Below, piece after piece: positions 1 through 12,294 of a DNA stretch of 64,000 nucleotides; the stretch's first letter is position 1, and each line of letters opens with the position of its first letter. The notes beneath the pieces are model-generated. The model was not told where the DNA came from. It saw nothing but the letters and a program-made list of their open reading frames with translations, and searched no databases. This DNA comes from Rhynchopus euleeides. Its lineage: Eukaryota > Euglenozoa > Diplonemea > Diplonemida > Diplonemidae. The stretch is from contig OY723267.1 of assembly GCA_963210315.1 (NCBI GenBank), positions 1,054,001 to 1,118,000 of the forward strand, read 5' to 3'. Made by a program: the position numbers and the translations under genes.

Positions 1-66
1 CCCCACTGCCACACAGCGCAACGGTGGAAACCGGAGAAGCTCACACCCACACAACCCCCAACTTCC

Positions 67-1401
67 CTACCGATTGTGCATCGCATGTGCGAGGCCCTCC
101 CACACGTCGGGGCTTGACTCCAGCACCGAACCCTCCCCGCAGAGGGCTGCAACCGCCGTCGCTATCGCTGCGTCCCCCTCGCTCAGCACGCTGGCATCTG
201 TGGCTGCTGCGTGGCGCTGTGTGCGCACCAGCTTGTGCGCATGCCGCAGGTGCTCCTTCCACAGCCACATGTCATGCGTCGCGTCGCCTGCCCCCGGCAG
301 CGGGGCACAGGGGGGGCCATGCTGTGCGAAGAACTCTGAGCAGGACAGGGCACACGGAGCCTCATAGTCATACAAGGCGCAGAGCTTCGGCTTCTTCTTC
401 TCCTTCTCCTCCCCCGATATCGCAGCACCCCCGTGGGGCCGCCGCGCAATGAAGAACCACCGCTTTGCGTTTGTGCGGTGGGGCTGGTCGAGGAAGGCGG
501 AGGCGAGAAGCCCCACCTCGGCAGCTGCGTCCTGCAGAAGCGCGACCTGCTGTGCCTCGGGGGGGAAGAACTGCGCGACAAACACTCCGTCGGGCTGCAG
601 CACGCGGGACACGTGTTGCATGAAGGTGGTGCAGGCGGCGGCATCGACCCCCAGGTAGTGCAGCGCGCCGACGGACACAACGGCGGCGGCGCAGCCGCTT
701 CGCAGAGGTATCCCCTGGCGGAGGTCGCTGCGCGCCTTCACCTGCAGGGCTGTGCAGGCACCCTGCAGCATGGCGGGTGCCAGGTCAAGCCCTGCCACGG
801 TGTAGCCCAGCTGCAGCGCGCCTTCCGAGGAGAGGCCTGTGCCGCACCCCACGTCCACCACGAGGGGTTTCGAGTCTGCGGCGTCGGGAGCGGCCTGCGG
901 TGCGGTGGGGGCTGTTGCTGCAGGGGGGTCGCCGGGTGCCTTGCGTTTCGCCTCTTTGTTTTCGCGGATGCGCTGCCGCCCGCTCTTCAGGCTGAATGAG
1001 CTGTCGCAGCCGCTGTTTGGTGCGAGGGAGGCAAGCTCCAGGCACCTGCGGGACAGCATCTGCTGGGACCCGGCGTTCCACGCCGTGTAGGCTGCGGCGC
1101 GGCGTTCGTCGTAGTGATTCGCTGCGTCGAAGCGTGCGCGGTATTCCTCCTTCCACTGACGCATTGTGGCACCCAGCCCCTCCACACCCTCATGCGGTGA
1201 CTGCGCCCGCAGCTCTGCGTCAACAGCAGCGACTCTCTCAGGTCCCAGCCTGTGCCGCCCACCGGCCTTCTTGAAGGCAGTGATAATCGAGAGCAGGTCA
1301 GTGATAACGCGTGTGTCGATGCTCCCCATCGCGCGCGTCTCCCCAAATAGATCGACGCTGACGGGCTTGCGCCGCACGACGGCAGCCGCGTCGCCGCCCA
1401 T
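67..1401 (-). CDS. BUD23/WBSCR22-like SAM-dependent methyltransferase
   Basis: Complete 444-residue ORF, ATG at 1399-1401, stop at 67-69. Residues 97-125 and 180-330 follow the Bud23 family, which methylates G N7 in 18S rRNA with Trm112: YDE followed by an R-rich helix, SAM motif I VVDVGCGTGLSS (181-192), then GLDLAPAML, QGIPLRSG, a short post-motif (SVGALHYL) and FFPPEAQQV. Differences from the usual ~280-residue protein are seen directly: an N-terminal extension of about 90 residues, a K/R then A/P-rich insertion of about 50 residues (127-178) just before motif I, and an acidic/low-complexity C-terminus in place of the usual basic tail. It may be the true Bud23 or a divergent paralogue with another RNA target. 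A pyrimidine-rich stretch ends in AG at 1413-1414, 12 bases before the ATG. The family call is fairly secure, the substrate is not. Confidence 0.75.
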   Translation of the reverse strand: MGGDAAAVVRRKPVSVDLFGETRAMGSIDTRVITDLLSIITAFKKAGGRHRLGPERVAAVDAELRAQSPHEGVEGLGATMRQWKEEYRARFDAANHYDERRAAAYTAWNAGSQQMLSRRCLELASLAPNSGCDSSFSLKSGRQRIRENKEAKRKAPGDPPAATAPTAPQAAPDAADSKPLVVDVGCGTGLSSEGALQLGYTVAGLDLAPAMLQGACTALQVKARSDLRQGIPLRSGCAAAVVSVGALHYLGVDAAACTTFMQHVSRVLQPDGVFVAQFFPPEAQQVALLQDAAAEVGLLASAFLDQPHRTNAKRWFFIARRPHGGAAISGEEKEKKKPKLCALYDYEAPCALSCSEFFAQHGPPCAPLPGAGDATHDMWLWKEHLRHAHKLVRTQRHAAATDASVLSEGDAAIATAVAALCGEGSVLESSPDVWEGLAHAMHNR

Positions 1402-2098
1402 CCCCGCAGCCTCTATGGATGTGGTGTCAGGGTGGGTGGTGAAACGCGGAAGGCCAAATGGCTCGCATCGTGCAGCAGGGAAATGCAGGTGGGGTGGGGG
1501 GAGGGGGGGGGTGGGAGGAGGGGTGGCGGTCTCTGGCGTGGTATGTTATCAAAGGGTTTCGAAGGCCCGCTTGGGTGTGGGGGGGTTGTTAGTGCTCTGG
1601 GAAATACAACTGAGCTGGGAGGGGGTGAGGGGGTTTTCGTGGAGGGTCGTTGAGGTCGGATTTCTATTTCACAGCGCGGCACAACACGGCACCCCACTGG
1701 GCCTTCACCCCACCGCCTGCTGAGAGTGCAGGCAGGTCTTGGAATCTAAAATACGAAGCAGAAATAACGAAGAGGGGTTGACGCAAAAGGTACATGAATC
1801 CGGCAATGGCATCTAACAACACACGTCGGATAAAAGAAGAAACACGCTTGCTTGGTTGTTTTACGTTGTCCGTACAAACGGTACCTTGCTGGGCGAGTCT
1901 CCTTTTACTCCGTTCTTTCGGGAAAAACCTAGATGTTCTGGCCACGAGAAAATACGGGGCCGCTCGCGGCCAGGCTTGAAACTAATAATACACACGGGCA
2001 CCCGACCCAACCGACCCTCTTCCATACGGATCTCTAAGGCAAACCTGCACCCGCCTGGCAGCCCAGCAACCAGATCCACACTCATCCCACTGGCAAGC
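1402..2098. other. intergenic, BUD23-like 5' side and STPGR gene 3' side
   Basis: No gene seen. Pyrimidine-rich (minus strand) blocks at about 1490-1520 are candidate upstream splicing or polyadenylation signals for the BUD23-like gene. Short ORFs here have no recognisable composition or motif. Confidence 0.4.
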
Positions 2099-2620
2099 TC
2101 AGGAGAAGGGCGAGGGACGCCCCAGCGTTGCGTACACAGGCGTGTAGCTGCCGGGGCCTGGTGTGTTGACCTGCTTGCGGTACTGCCGTGTCATCATGAC
2201 GCCGAAGGGCTGCGGCTTCGAGGGCTTGGGCGGGGCGAAGAAAGCTGCGCTTGAGGTACGGGTGCGTGCCCCTTCGTTGAGGAAATACCCAGACACGAGG
2301 GATGAGTCGGAGTGCATCGATGCGGTTGACAGCCCGCTGGCAGACGCGCCGCACGTCGACCTGCAGCCCTTGTGGGGCCTCCTGTAGCCAGGTTCCTCCT
2401 CCGCAGCACCTGCATGCGCATCCCTCATAAAGGGCGGACACGGCTCCGCCATCGGCACAGTCGTGCGCTGGGAAGGCGCTGGCCGTCTGTGCACCCGCAC
2501 CTCCTGCTGTGCACCCACACCCACATCCCCCATCTGGCTGCACAGCTCCAACAGCTCCTCATCTGTGTCGGCATATGTGTCCATCACACTGCCTTTGTGC
2601 CTCCGTGGCGGCAGCGGCAT
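2099..2620 (-). CDS. Small SHIPPO/sperm-tail PG-rich repeat protein
   Basis: 173-residue protein if read from the ATG at 2618-2620, the first ATG after a strong acceptor (CCCTTTTGCAG, AG at 2649-2650). The C-terminus carries one STPGR motif, NTPGPGSYTP, about 20 residues from the end, preceded by a Ser/Thr-rich, low-complexity region. STPGR proteins are typical of ciliary and flagellar microtubule doublets, so an axonemal or cytoskeletal role is the reasonable inference. Only one repeat is present, whereas most family members have several. More coding sequence upstream of the acceptor is possible, because the frame stays open to 2758. Confidence 0.5.
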   Translation of the reverse strand: MPLPPRRHKGSVMDTYADTDEELLELCSQMGDVGVGAQQEVRVHRRPAPSQRTTVPMAEPCPPFMRDAHAGAAEEEPGYRRPHKGCRSTCGASASGLSTASMHSDSSLVSGYFLNEGARTRTSSAAFFAPPKPSKPQPFGVMMTRQYRKQVNTPGPGSYTPVYATLGRPSPFS

Positions 2621-2648
2621 CTCTGCGTCTTGCTGTCCGGCACGGCAC

Positions 2649-3545
2649 CTGCAAAAGGGTGAGGGTGATGGTGAGTATGTGCGCCCACAGCGGAGCTCCA
2701 CGTCAAGAGGCTGGAGAGCTTCAGGCAGGGCAAAGCTATGCCGACTCAGACACTGCACTGCATCCTCGCGACAACAAGATTCGGAAGGGGGATAGTGGGG
2801 GGGGGCATGGGGATGAGGGACTTTTTGCGAGCTGCCACTGCCTCTTGCCCCTTTCTGTGCCTTCCGCCATCAAATCAGCAGAGCAGCAGCATGTCCGCTG
2901 TGACCTGGCGCTGCTCCCGGGAGGGCTTGCACCTGGAAGTGCCACTGATGGAGAGACCTCTCCCGCACCCCCCCCGGCAAAGGGATAAACGGGAAAAAGG
3001 AAGCACCACGGCTCCAACAGCACCACGCCTGGTAACCAAACGGGGCACTTCGCGGGTTGTACCTCAAGCCCTCGGATTTTTAGTGCAGGCACAGGCCACA
3101 GCAACGCCTGCTCAGGGAGGGCCTGTTGACGGGAAACGCAGCAGGGGAGGTGGGGGTAGGGCCTGAGGGGCATTAGGTTACTACTGCTGGGTTATCCCCA
3201 GGTGGAGGGGGTGGCGGTGGCCGGCTCTCGGTGTCGGGGGGGAGGCATCCAGTTTAAGTGACTCCACAACTTGCTGTGGGGGGGTATGGACGCCTCTATG
3301 GTTTCGTTAATACTGCCCCGCCGTGTCGGGGGATCACTGTTTTCATTACTACAGTTATGAAGGCGTGTGGGGGTGTGGAGGGGTGATCGTCTGGAGCGTG
3401 CATTGGGTGACACACAGCCTTCCGAAGCACTCCAAAGCAAGGCACTCACAAGCATAGCAGGCAAGAATCGGCAGCAGGCAAGACACACCCCTCACCAGGC
3501 CCACAGACATGCGTAGGGGCTACAATCAAGATTAGCCGACTCAGA
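2649..3545. other. intergenic between STPGR gene and secreted-protein gene
   Basis: No gene recognised. Several ORFs of 65-160 codons cover it on both strands, but their composition is dictated by G/C-rich sequence and none shows a domain or splice structure. Confidence 0.35.
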
Positions 3546-4180
3546 TCACGCGTTCTGCAGCTCCTGTTGTGGTCATGGGGTGTTGGGTGTGGTGTGGGGG
3601 CTGGATGGCCTCATGGTGTGTCTGTTCTGTACAATGTGCTTCCAAGGTGGGGGCGCTTCCACCACCCTCCCACCCACCCCGCCCAGGACCAAGGGAGGCA
3701 TACGTTAAACTTGCCCTGCCACGCTGTCACAGCCTTCTTGAACTGGTGCATGGAGTTCGCCACGATGTACATGATAGGGTGCAGCTGGGGGGAGTCGCCC
3801 CGGGCGTACATCAGGTGCTGCACCAGGACAAGGGAGAAGCTCACGCGGGACACAGAGTCGTCTGACCGGTCCACCATCGCAACCACCTTGACGAAGCGGT
3901 TGTTGTTGTTGAAGTCGTTCACAACCTCGTACTTCTGAGTCTGGTCGCCTTCCAGGCTCCATTCGGTGCGCAGCAGGAAGGACCCCTGGGTCAGCTCGGC
4001 TGTCACCACACGGGGTGCCCCGGCGGCGTCTTTGTGCTCCGGGAGGGTGATCTTGAACACGTCTTCGTTGTCCGTCGCCTCCACCTCGTTGTGCAGCTTC
4101 CTCAGCATCTCGAGCACCGACACATCCCCAGCGAGGCCGACACCCACCAGCCCAAGCAGGCACAGGGAGACCGCGTGCAT
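3546..4180 (-). CDS. Small predicted secreted protein, two exons
   Basis: Exon 1 is 4180-3704 (159 codons, phase 0), exon 2 is 3563-3546. The 140-base intron begins GTATGC and ends ACAACAG. The product is 164 residues. Residues 1-18 form a classic signal peptide (Met-His, then a Leu/Val/Gly-rich core ending GLAG). The mature part has alternating beta-like segments (FVKVVAMVDR, VSFSLVLV) and ends MYIVANSMHQFKKAV. I do not recognise the family; the fold pattern loosely recalls small alpha/beta adaptor domains. ATG choice is supported by an AG acceptor at 4202-4203 after CTCTCAACCC, 22 bases upstream. No N-terminal transmembrane anchor other than the signal peptide and no GPI signal seen. Confidence 0.6.
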
Positions 4181-5492
4181 TGTGTAATGTAGTGTAAAAG
4201 ACTGGGTTGAGAGATTGGGTTGATGGGTGTCACCAAGACAGCAGCAAGCCACCCGCTCCCCCATTGCCAAAATCAGGACGGGGGTCAGATGGGTTCGGCG
4301 GAGCGCGGCACTTTTTTGTGTTTGGTTCGTTGTTTGCGGCACACCCCCACACCCCCTCGGCAAAAAAATATCCGATCCTTCAAGGAAAAAGGTTAAAGGG
4401 AGCACGGAGAGCTGGTTTGTCCGGAACACCGCCTCCCAATTGTCACCACCGCCTCCCCCAAAGCCCCTGCTCTGCCACCTACACCACCCCTTGACGAGTG
4501 TTCAGCGGGGGTTCTGAAAGGGTTCTCGATTGGCTTGCGCCTTCCGCTATTTGCCATGCGAGGTACATAAGGGACAGAGAACAACACAGGCTTCGGGGAG
4601 GTTGCCAGGGGGGAAATTGGCCGGCGGGACCCAGAGGTTCCTAATTCAGCCAGGGATCTGACAAGGAGCATCTCCACGATTTCGATTGTGTTTGTGCACA
4701 CGAGCGGCCCACACCCCCCCTTTGGGTTAAGGTAGGGGGTGGTCCGGCGTGTCAGTGAAAACGCGCCCACAAACAACCACTTTCCTATTCCTCCCACGCT
4801 GTGTGTGTCTAACTTTGTGTAACAAAGGGGTGGGGATGTGGGGGGGGCGAAGGGGGGGCCGGGGATGAGAAAGCTGGATCGGGGATGGGCTGAAGAGGGA
4901 GAGGGGCGGGGCGGGGGGCGCAGATTTTTGACTGTTTTTGGATACAACAAAAACAGAACGGGGCGTACAGGATACTGCGGGGGGAGGGGGGAGGGGAAGA
5001 GAGTGAATACATTAGGCTGCAGCTGCCGATGCCGGAAAAAAAAACCCCCCCCCACACACGCCCAGCCCCCCCCCCCCCCACACTTTGGACAAGCCCAAGG
5101 TAAAACAATGGGCTCCGCCGTTCCATGTGGGGTGGGGTGGGGCGGGCACTCTAAATTCTGGGGAACATGCCCCCCCACGAAACACATCACACAACGCGGG
5201 TGAGGGGTGGGTGGTGTATAAAACGAGCAGGGTTCCACCCGCTCTAAAAAGCTGTACAGGACGCACACATTTTCACATTTCACAGGTTTAGCCCCCTCCC
5301 CCTCCCTCTCCCCTCTCTCTCACTCTCACCCCGCTCTCTCTTCCGGTATGCTTAATGTGTGACATATCTCGCCTCAAGAGCACCCCCCACACACACAACC
5401 CACAACCATATGGCTGTCTATATATATATCTGTCTCTCATATGATCACAGCGTGTATACGCCCCCCCCCCCCCCCCAAGTACAACACCCCCG
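4181..5492. other. intergenic with C/G homopolymer tracts
   Basis: No gene supported. The 296-codon minus-strand ORF across 4393-5283 is Pro/Gly/Cys-rich because it runs through poly-G/C tracts (5041-5080, 5461-5477). A short TA-rich stretch lies at 5418-5430 near the 3' end of the coiled-coil gene. Confidence 0.4.
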
Positions 5493-8400
5493 TCAAGTCG
5501 GCGGGGACACGGTGCCAGGGGTTTTGAGCCCGGATGTCACCTCGACAGCTCTGTAGGTGTCCTGCTCTGTGCTGAGCACCTCCCCCTCCAAATCGTTTGT
5601 GCGTGTGGCTGCGACCTGCAGTTGGTACTCCAGGTCCTGCAGCCCTGCCGCCAGGACGTTGATATGGGACTCGAGTGTTGACTTCTCCGTCGCGCTCTGC
5701 GAACGGTGCTCATGCAATGACTCCTGCGCTGCGCGCGCCGCCTCCTGCGATGACTGCAGGTCTACCTTCAGCTGGTCCACAAGCCCTTCGAGCTCGCCGC
5801 GCGACGACACTGCCTGAGAGGCACGCACCTCGATCACCTCCACCTCCGACTGCATCTGCAGAAGGCGGCCCTTCAGCCGGTTGATCTCCTCCAGCGCCTT
5901 GTCCCTCTCGTGCTCCGCATTCATCACGTTGACGGACAGCGTTGTGGCCCCGCTGCGCACCGCATCCAGCTCGCCCATCAGGGAGCCCTTAGCGATGGCC
6001 GACTCCTCCAGCTTGGCGCGCATCTTCTGCATGTCGGTGAGGGATTTTGCCCAGAGGGCCTCCATCCGCTTGACCTCATCCGCAGCACGCTCTTCGCGCG
6101 ACTCCAGCTCAACCGTGAAGTGTGCGTACTGCTCGGAGGACTGCTGGCTGAGGCGCTCTGCTGCGGCACGGAGCTCCATGATCTCCGCCTCCGCCATGAT
6201 GAGCGCGCCACCCAGCTCGCCCTTCTCGTGCACAGCGGACATCAGGCGCTGCTCGAGGCTGACGATCTTGTCGTCCATCTCTCGGCTGAGCTCCATGATG
6301 CGTGCTCTGCTGGTCATCGCCTGCTCGCGTGCCCCATCGGCAGATGCCAGCTGCGCCATGTGGTTGCGCTGTGTGGTGGTGGTGGTGGTGTGGGACAGTG
6401 CATATGGTAGTGGCGATGCAAATAGAGTGATTTACTTTTCGCAACGCTTCGCTGTTGCGCCCAACCATACCTCGGAATCGCGTGCTGCGGTGATCTGGCT
6501 CTCCAGTGCGCCGCACTGTGCTGAAGCAGCGTCGAGCTTGTCTGAGACATCCCTCTTTGACAGCTGCGCTGCACGCAGGGCCTCCTGGAGGTGCACTTGC
6601 TCCGCAGCCATCTGCCGGGAAGTCGGTGGAGAGGGGCAACACGAGACGACACACATGTGCAGAACACCATCCACCTGATCCTGATGCAACTCTCCGCACA
6701 CTCACGCACTTTGTTTTCACCTCCTCGTTAACCCACACCAACATACCTCGCTGAGCTGCCCCTCCAGGCGCGACGTGCGCATGCTCTCCTCCCGCAGGGC
6801 GACACGCAGCGACTCCACCTGCTGCTGCGCCTCGCCCACCTTCGACGACTCCGCTTCGAGGTAGCGGGATGCGTTGCGCACCTCCTCGCTGTGGCGGGAG
6901 TTCTTCGCCACCGCCTCTGCGAGCTGTGAAGGGGTGGTTGGTGACGGGGGGCGGAGGTCTTGGCATTCCTCTGATAATAACTAATTCAGTGTAGGTTGCA
7001 CCGAGCAAACTGCCCCACCCCTGTAACCCCCTGTCATCAACATCAGCCGACGTCTCCCAACCCTCTGCAATCCATACCTGCTTCTGCAGGGCTGCCTGGC
7101 GTGCCAGGGCTTCTTTGTGCCTGCCCTCGACCATTGCTGCCCGCTCGATAGCCGTCTGCGCCTCTGCAGACCGCGCATCGGCCCGGGCGCGCATCTCCCT
7201 CAGCTGCAAGTTGAGCCCCTCCGCCGCGCTCCTGCTGACCTCCGACGCCCGCTCCAGCTCCGGGATGCGCAGCTTCGCCACCTGCAGTGCCTTCTTCAGC
7301 TCCTCCGCCCGCATCTCCGCCACCTTGACCCGGCCCTCGTCCCGCACGCGGTGGGTCTCCAGCTCCTCGATGCGCTTCTTCATCCCGATGTTCTGCAGGT
7401 CCTTCTCCTCCACAGTCGCAGCCAGGTTGCTGACCTGTGTGGGGCGTGTGTGTGGGCGTGTTGAGGTGGGGGGTATTGAAATCGAAGTAGAAGGAAGCAC
7501 AAGAATGATCCCTTCACTCGTTGTGCAGGCTGTGCTGAGGTGGGGTGATGTATACCTTTTCGACGTAACTCTGCTTCGCCACCGCCTGGTCCTGGTGATG
7601 CGTCGACAGGCGTTCGATCTTCTCGACCTCCGCCCGAAGTGCTGCGAGCGGATGGTGGTGTGGAGGTCTTTCCAAACCGAACATTGCAAGCGCTCGACGG
7701 TGCAGAACAGATGGCCACCCCAATAAAATAGGGCAGCACATCGGCACAGCTTCACCACCCCCCGCCCCCCCCAACCCCCCAGCCCATTCGAGCACAGGCC
7801 ACGCCCCACCAGGGCAGGCAGTGCCACCACCCCACTGCATACTCGTGACTTCCGCCTCCAGGTCGCGTGCCTGCGTGACTGCGGCAATGCGTTCCTCCTC
7901 CGCACGCCGAGCCTTGTCCTGCAGGTCGTGCATCTGCCCGGAGACATCGTCGTCGTAGAGCTCCTTCTCGCGGAGCATCGCCTTCAGCTCATCCTGCTGC
8001 TCCTGCATCCGCTGCAGCTGCGACAAGGCCTGGTGGGCCGTCTTCTCGTTGTCCTGCTTCGACTCCCGCAGCAGGCGTATTTCCTCTTCCCCTGCCTGTG
8101 TGTGATGTGTGTGACATGTTGTGTGGCGTGTGCAAACACTACGCTGTGCCACACAGAGAGAAGAGACGCACTGCACCCACCCCTGAACAAAACCCAACCC
8201 CCTGAGACGCCCCACGTGGCATCGACCTCGACCTGCCCCCATACCGTCAGTGATGTGGTGGCCTCAGCAAGGCAGCCGTCCAGCATCGCGGCACGGGCAC
8301 CCGCACTCTGCACGTCGAGCTCAGCCTGCCCCAGCTTTGTCTCCAGCTCCAAGACACGTTTCAGCGAATCTGCAAGCTGGTCGGACACCTCTGCAGAGTG

Positions 8401-10815
8401 CCTGCGTGCGTCAGTCAGGGCCTCGTTGGTTGTGCGCTTCTGAATGCGTATCGCCGCAAGCTCATCTGCCAGAGACTGTATGCGTGCCTCGGCCTGCATG
8501 AGCTGGCTGGCGGCTGTCCTGTTTTTGGGGTTTGTCTGCGAATGCATCTGCGCCACCTCCACGAGGCGCGCCTCCGCTTCCCGAAGCTCTGTGGACTTCC
8601 GCTCCAGCTCGCCCTCCATCTCGTCGGTGCGCTCCTGCAGGCGCGACTGCAGCTCGTCACACCTGCCCTGCGCCTCCTCCAGCAGCGTCTTGGAGGACGT
8701 CACCTCCATATCCTGCGCCTCGAGCTGCTTCTGCAGCAGCGCCGTCTCCTGGTCGTGCTGCCGCTGCAACGCAGCCACGCTCTCCTCCGCCCGCTGCTTC
8801 TGTTTCCGCAGCTGCCGCTCCAGCTGCCGCACCTCCTCCTGCGTCTCGTGCTTCGCACGGTTGACCTCCTCGATAGCTCTGTGCTTCTCCAGCTCGTTGT
8901 CGCTGCAGCGCTGCGCCTTCTGGAAGTCCAGCTCATCCTGCATCGCCTTCGCCCTGTCCTCCGCACGATCCTTCGCGAGCTCGAGGTTTTCGATGAGCGA
9001 CTCGCGCTCCCGCTGTGCCACCTCGAGGGCTTCACGCCCTTCGCGCTCGACTGTCTCGATGCGCTGCTGCATCATATGCTGCTGCTCCTGCACACGCTCC
9101 TGGAGGCGTGCCTGGAAGGTCGCGGCGACATCACCCGCTTCCTGCCGCAGCTGCTTGATGGTAGCCTCCAGCTTCCGCACCTTGTGCTGATGGTCGCGCC
9201 GCTCGCGCTCCGTCTTCTCGTCAGCACCCCGCGACACCTCCTGGCGCACAGAGGCAGCCTGCTGCCGGATGGCCTCCACCTCCACCTCCTTCTCCGCCAG
9301 GCTCTGTTCGTGCGCTGCCTTCAGCGCGGCTATCTCCTCCTCCAGCTCGAGCCGCACCCGCACCGACTTCGTCTGGATAAAATTGCGCTGCTTCTCGATC
9401 TCATCTTCGGCACTCGACGCACGCTTCTCCGCTGCGCTGAGCCGTGCCTCTGTGCCTGTGGTTGTGGATGCGAAGCTCGACAGCCGCTCCTCAACGAGCC
9501 TCTTAGCCGTCTGCAGCGTCTGGTAGACATAGTTGTCATAATCGAAGACACGGTCCTTGCAGTGGAGCAGCCTCGCCAGCAGGTCCGCCTCGCTGAGGGG
9601 ACCCTCCTCGCTGTTGGGCGCCACGGTGCGCAGCAGCCCACGCAGCGCCTCCTCCGCATCCCGCGCAAAATCCGACGCCGTGGGCATCACCGAGGTGGAC
9701 TTCCAACCCCCATTCACCAGATGCGACTTGGCTAGCTTGTGCAGCTCTGACGTACGGCGCAACTTCGTGTCGAGGGAGCTGAGCAGCATATCACGCAGCT
9801 TCACCAGCGCAGCGGCAGCGCGCTGCTGCCCGTCCTCCACCTCCGCCACAGAGGACTCATGCACAGCGATGCGCGCATTCGCCTCCCGGAGGGAGGCGTT
9901 GACCCGCGCGTGATCCAACTCCACCTGCCTCAGACGCTCTATGTCCGCCTCCATCGTCTGCACGGCAGCACGCTCCGCCTCCCGCTCCCTCTCCACCGCC
10001 TGCAGCTGCGCCGCTAGCTCCTGCTGGCGTGCACCGCCATCCGGTGCGGGTGACGGCCCCTCCTCAGGCTGCGGGTCTCGCGCAGGCCCCTCGTGTGCGG
10101 CAGGCCCCGGCACCACCACCACCACGGTGCTGGGGGAGGGGCTGGTGGGTGCGGGTGCCGGCGGAGCCGGGGGCAGAGGGCTGCTGGAGGGCTGTGGGTG
10201 CCGGTGGGGCGACGCGTCGGGCTTGCCGGATGCGATGTCGCGCTTCGCGCGCAGCACCTCGTCGCGCAGGTCCTCCAGCTCCCGCCCGATGGCGGCCTGT
10301 GCCAGGGCGATCGCGTTGGTCGTGCCGCCCCCCTCCACCTGCTTTTGGCTGGCAGCCTCGCGGTGTGCTGCGGCGCGTGCCATCGCAACCTCCAAGGCAC
10401 GGCTGGCGCTGGGCTTCGGCTGTGGCGTGGCGACAGTGGTGGCGCGGATCACCTGGGGCGATGAGGGGGACGGCGAGAAGGACGATGCTGACTTGTAAGA
10501 CGCAGGCGACAGGTGGACCGGCGGCTGCCCCGTCACAATCCCTGAGAACCCGCCCAGGCTGCTGTAGCGGGAGTGGAAGAAGGGGGTGTTGGAGGGCGAG
10601 AAGGCGGTCCCTCCTGTGTGCGAGGGGCCTGCCGTCGACGCCGCCGACGACGACGTGAAGACGGCAGATGTGTAGTGCCCGGTGCCCGCGTGTCTCGACG
10701 CATCTGCGCCACCCGTGTCGCGCTGGGTGGGCGGCTGGGACATATCTCGCAGCCGGTGGCGCTGCGGGGAGACCCGCTTGACACCGTCGAGCGATGAGCC
10801 ACACGAGGTCCACAT
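5493..10815 (-). CDS. Large coiled-coil protein, seven exons
   Basis: Exons (minus): 10815-8245, 8095-7843, 7641-7556, 7434-7078, 6923-6747, 6611-6471, 6368-5493, giving about 1486 residues with the frame kept through every junction. Donors are GTATGG, GTATGC, GTATAC, GTATGG, GTATGT, GTATGG; acceptors all end in AG. Residues 1 to about 170 are Ser/Gly/Pro-rich and probably disordered. From about 180 to the end there are Glu/Arg/Gln/Leu heptad-like repeats with few breaks. The one clearly non-coiled, possibly globular segment is around residues 380-450 (ALRGLLRTVAP, DNYVYQTLQTAKRL). This is the architecture of centrosomal, basal-body or flagellar scaffold proteins, but no diagnostic domain is visible, so I do not name it. 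An acceptor (CCCCCTTCAACAG, AG at 10846-10847) lies 31 bases before the chosen ATG. Confidence 0.8.
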
Positions 10816-10845
10816 AGACCCCTCGTGCGCCCTGCGCCCGAAGGC

Positions 10846-12294
10846 CTGTTGAAGGGGGTTGGGTGCGTGTGCATGCAGGGTGTGGCTTTGCAAAAGCTAT
10901 ACCGAAAACACGGCAACGAATCAGCAAAAAGAAGGGACAGGGGCCGGGGCAGACGGTACGGATCTCGGCAGCTGTTCTACATTTTGAACTGCGCACGCAT
11001 GTGTGTGTGGTGGTGGCCACTGCTTGAGTGGACATATCTTGTGCGGGTCACAGCCCACGGTGTGTCTGTGTGCGCGGGTGAGTGTGACTCTTCGGTTCCT
11101 TCGTCTTTCGTTCTCACTGCCACACGAGGGAGGTGGGGCAAGGTGCGCCACCGCCGCCGCATTTTTTATACAGACCCGATGTTCCTGGTTCAGGGCGGGG
11201 GGAGGGGCTGAGCGGGTTTGAGCAATGCAACATGGCGTATTGCACACGGGCTTGGTTCCCCCCATCTGCCAACAGCAGTATTTATGTTAATTTCGTTGCA
11301 CTGTCTTTTCGCCGTGGGTGGAGTGGGGTATTTTATCCGAAGAATGGGCAGGTTCAGGGGAGGGAATGAAACGCGGAAACCATCGCCAAAGCTAGAGTGT
11401 TCTTTTTAAAGTCTGCTTGGTTGAGAGGGCGGGGCAAAAAAGGAGGCTCCAAAATCAGCTCTGTTGGCCATATAATGGTGCGCTGTTGCTCTCAGCTGGG
11501 TGCCACCACCAACTCTCCACTGCCACCACCACTACTACAACCACGGCAACGACGTGGACACATATCGGAATCTCGGGTTTGACACCACAGCGTTTACTTC
11601 GATACGTTACGATTAGCACCAAAGAGGATTGCCCTTTATCCGTTAGTTACAGAGACGAACACAACAAGGGCAAAAGTACGTTGCAGAGGGAGGGGGGAAA
11701 GGGGGGGGGGGAACCACTACTGTGGGTTCCAACCCCGCTGCGCGTCTGTGTGCGGCAGCAAAAATATTCATAGATACAATCGCCGTTTTGCTGCCTTCCA
11801 ATATATCACCCCACCCCAACCCAGCCCCACCTGACTGGGAATGACTGCGAATAAAACCGCATCTGGTTTTCGGGCGCACAAATGAGACATGAAACACAAG
11901 GAAACCGAAGCAGGTACACGATACCGCACGTACACACGACCCAACCCCACTGCTGCACCGGCCTTATCTGCAACGCTGAGGGCGGGCTCCGAACTACACT
12001 GTATGCGAGGGCCGTGAGTAACACAGCATCCCTCGACTGCTGCTGCTGTTGATCAGACAGCCTCCTCCCACCCCCACCCCCACCCACCCGCCCCACAACC
12101 AACACACACGAATACACCACCACCGCACAATGAAGGAACCCCACACTGGAACTGCACGGCACACACACGTCAACCCTTCCCTGTTCTTGCGCAGGCACCC
12201 CCACCCCCCCACACCGAGCTGGCTCTGGTGCTGCCTCCACTGTACTCAATCGCACACACCATCACCACCCTCGCCCTCCCCACCATCAGCAGGG
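10846..12294. other. intergenic between coiled-coil gene and kinase/aldolase gene
   Basis: No gene seen. Contains mixed short repeats and a C-rich stretch (12061-12120). The minus-strand ORFs here are Val/Gly/Cys-rich and probably spurious. Confidence 0.4.

Noticed and set aside
2736-3173. 145-codon minus-strand ORF upstream of the STPGR gene
   Set aside because: No conserved motif and no donor in frame that would join the STPGR exon.
4393-5283. 296-codon minus-strand ORF
   Set aside because: Composition (Pro, Gly, Cys) is set by poly-G/C tracts; no domain or splice site.
6109-7947. 612-codon minus-strand ORF overlapping the coiled-coil gene
   Set aside because: It crosses introns of the gene in another frame; the spliced frame explains the region fully.
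8398-9735. 445-codon plus-strand ORF opposite the coiled-coil exon
   Set aside because: Leu/Arg-rich antisense shadow of the GC-rich coiled-coil exon.
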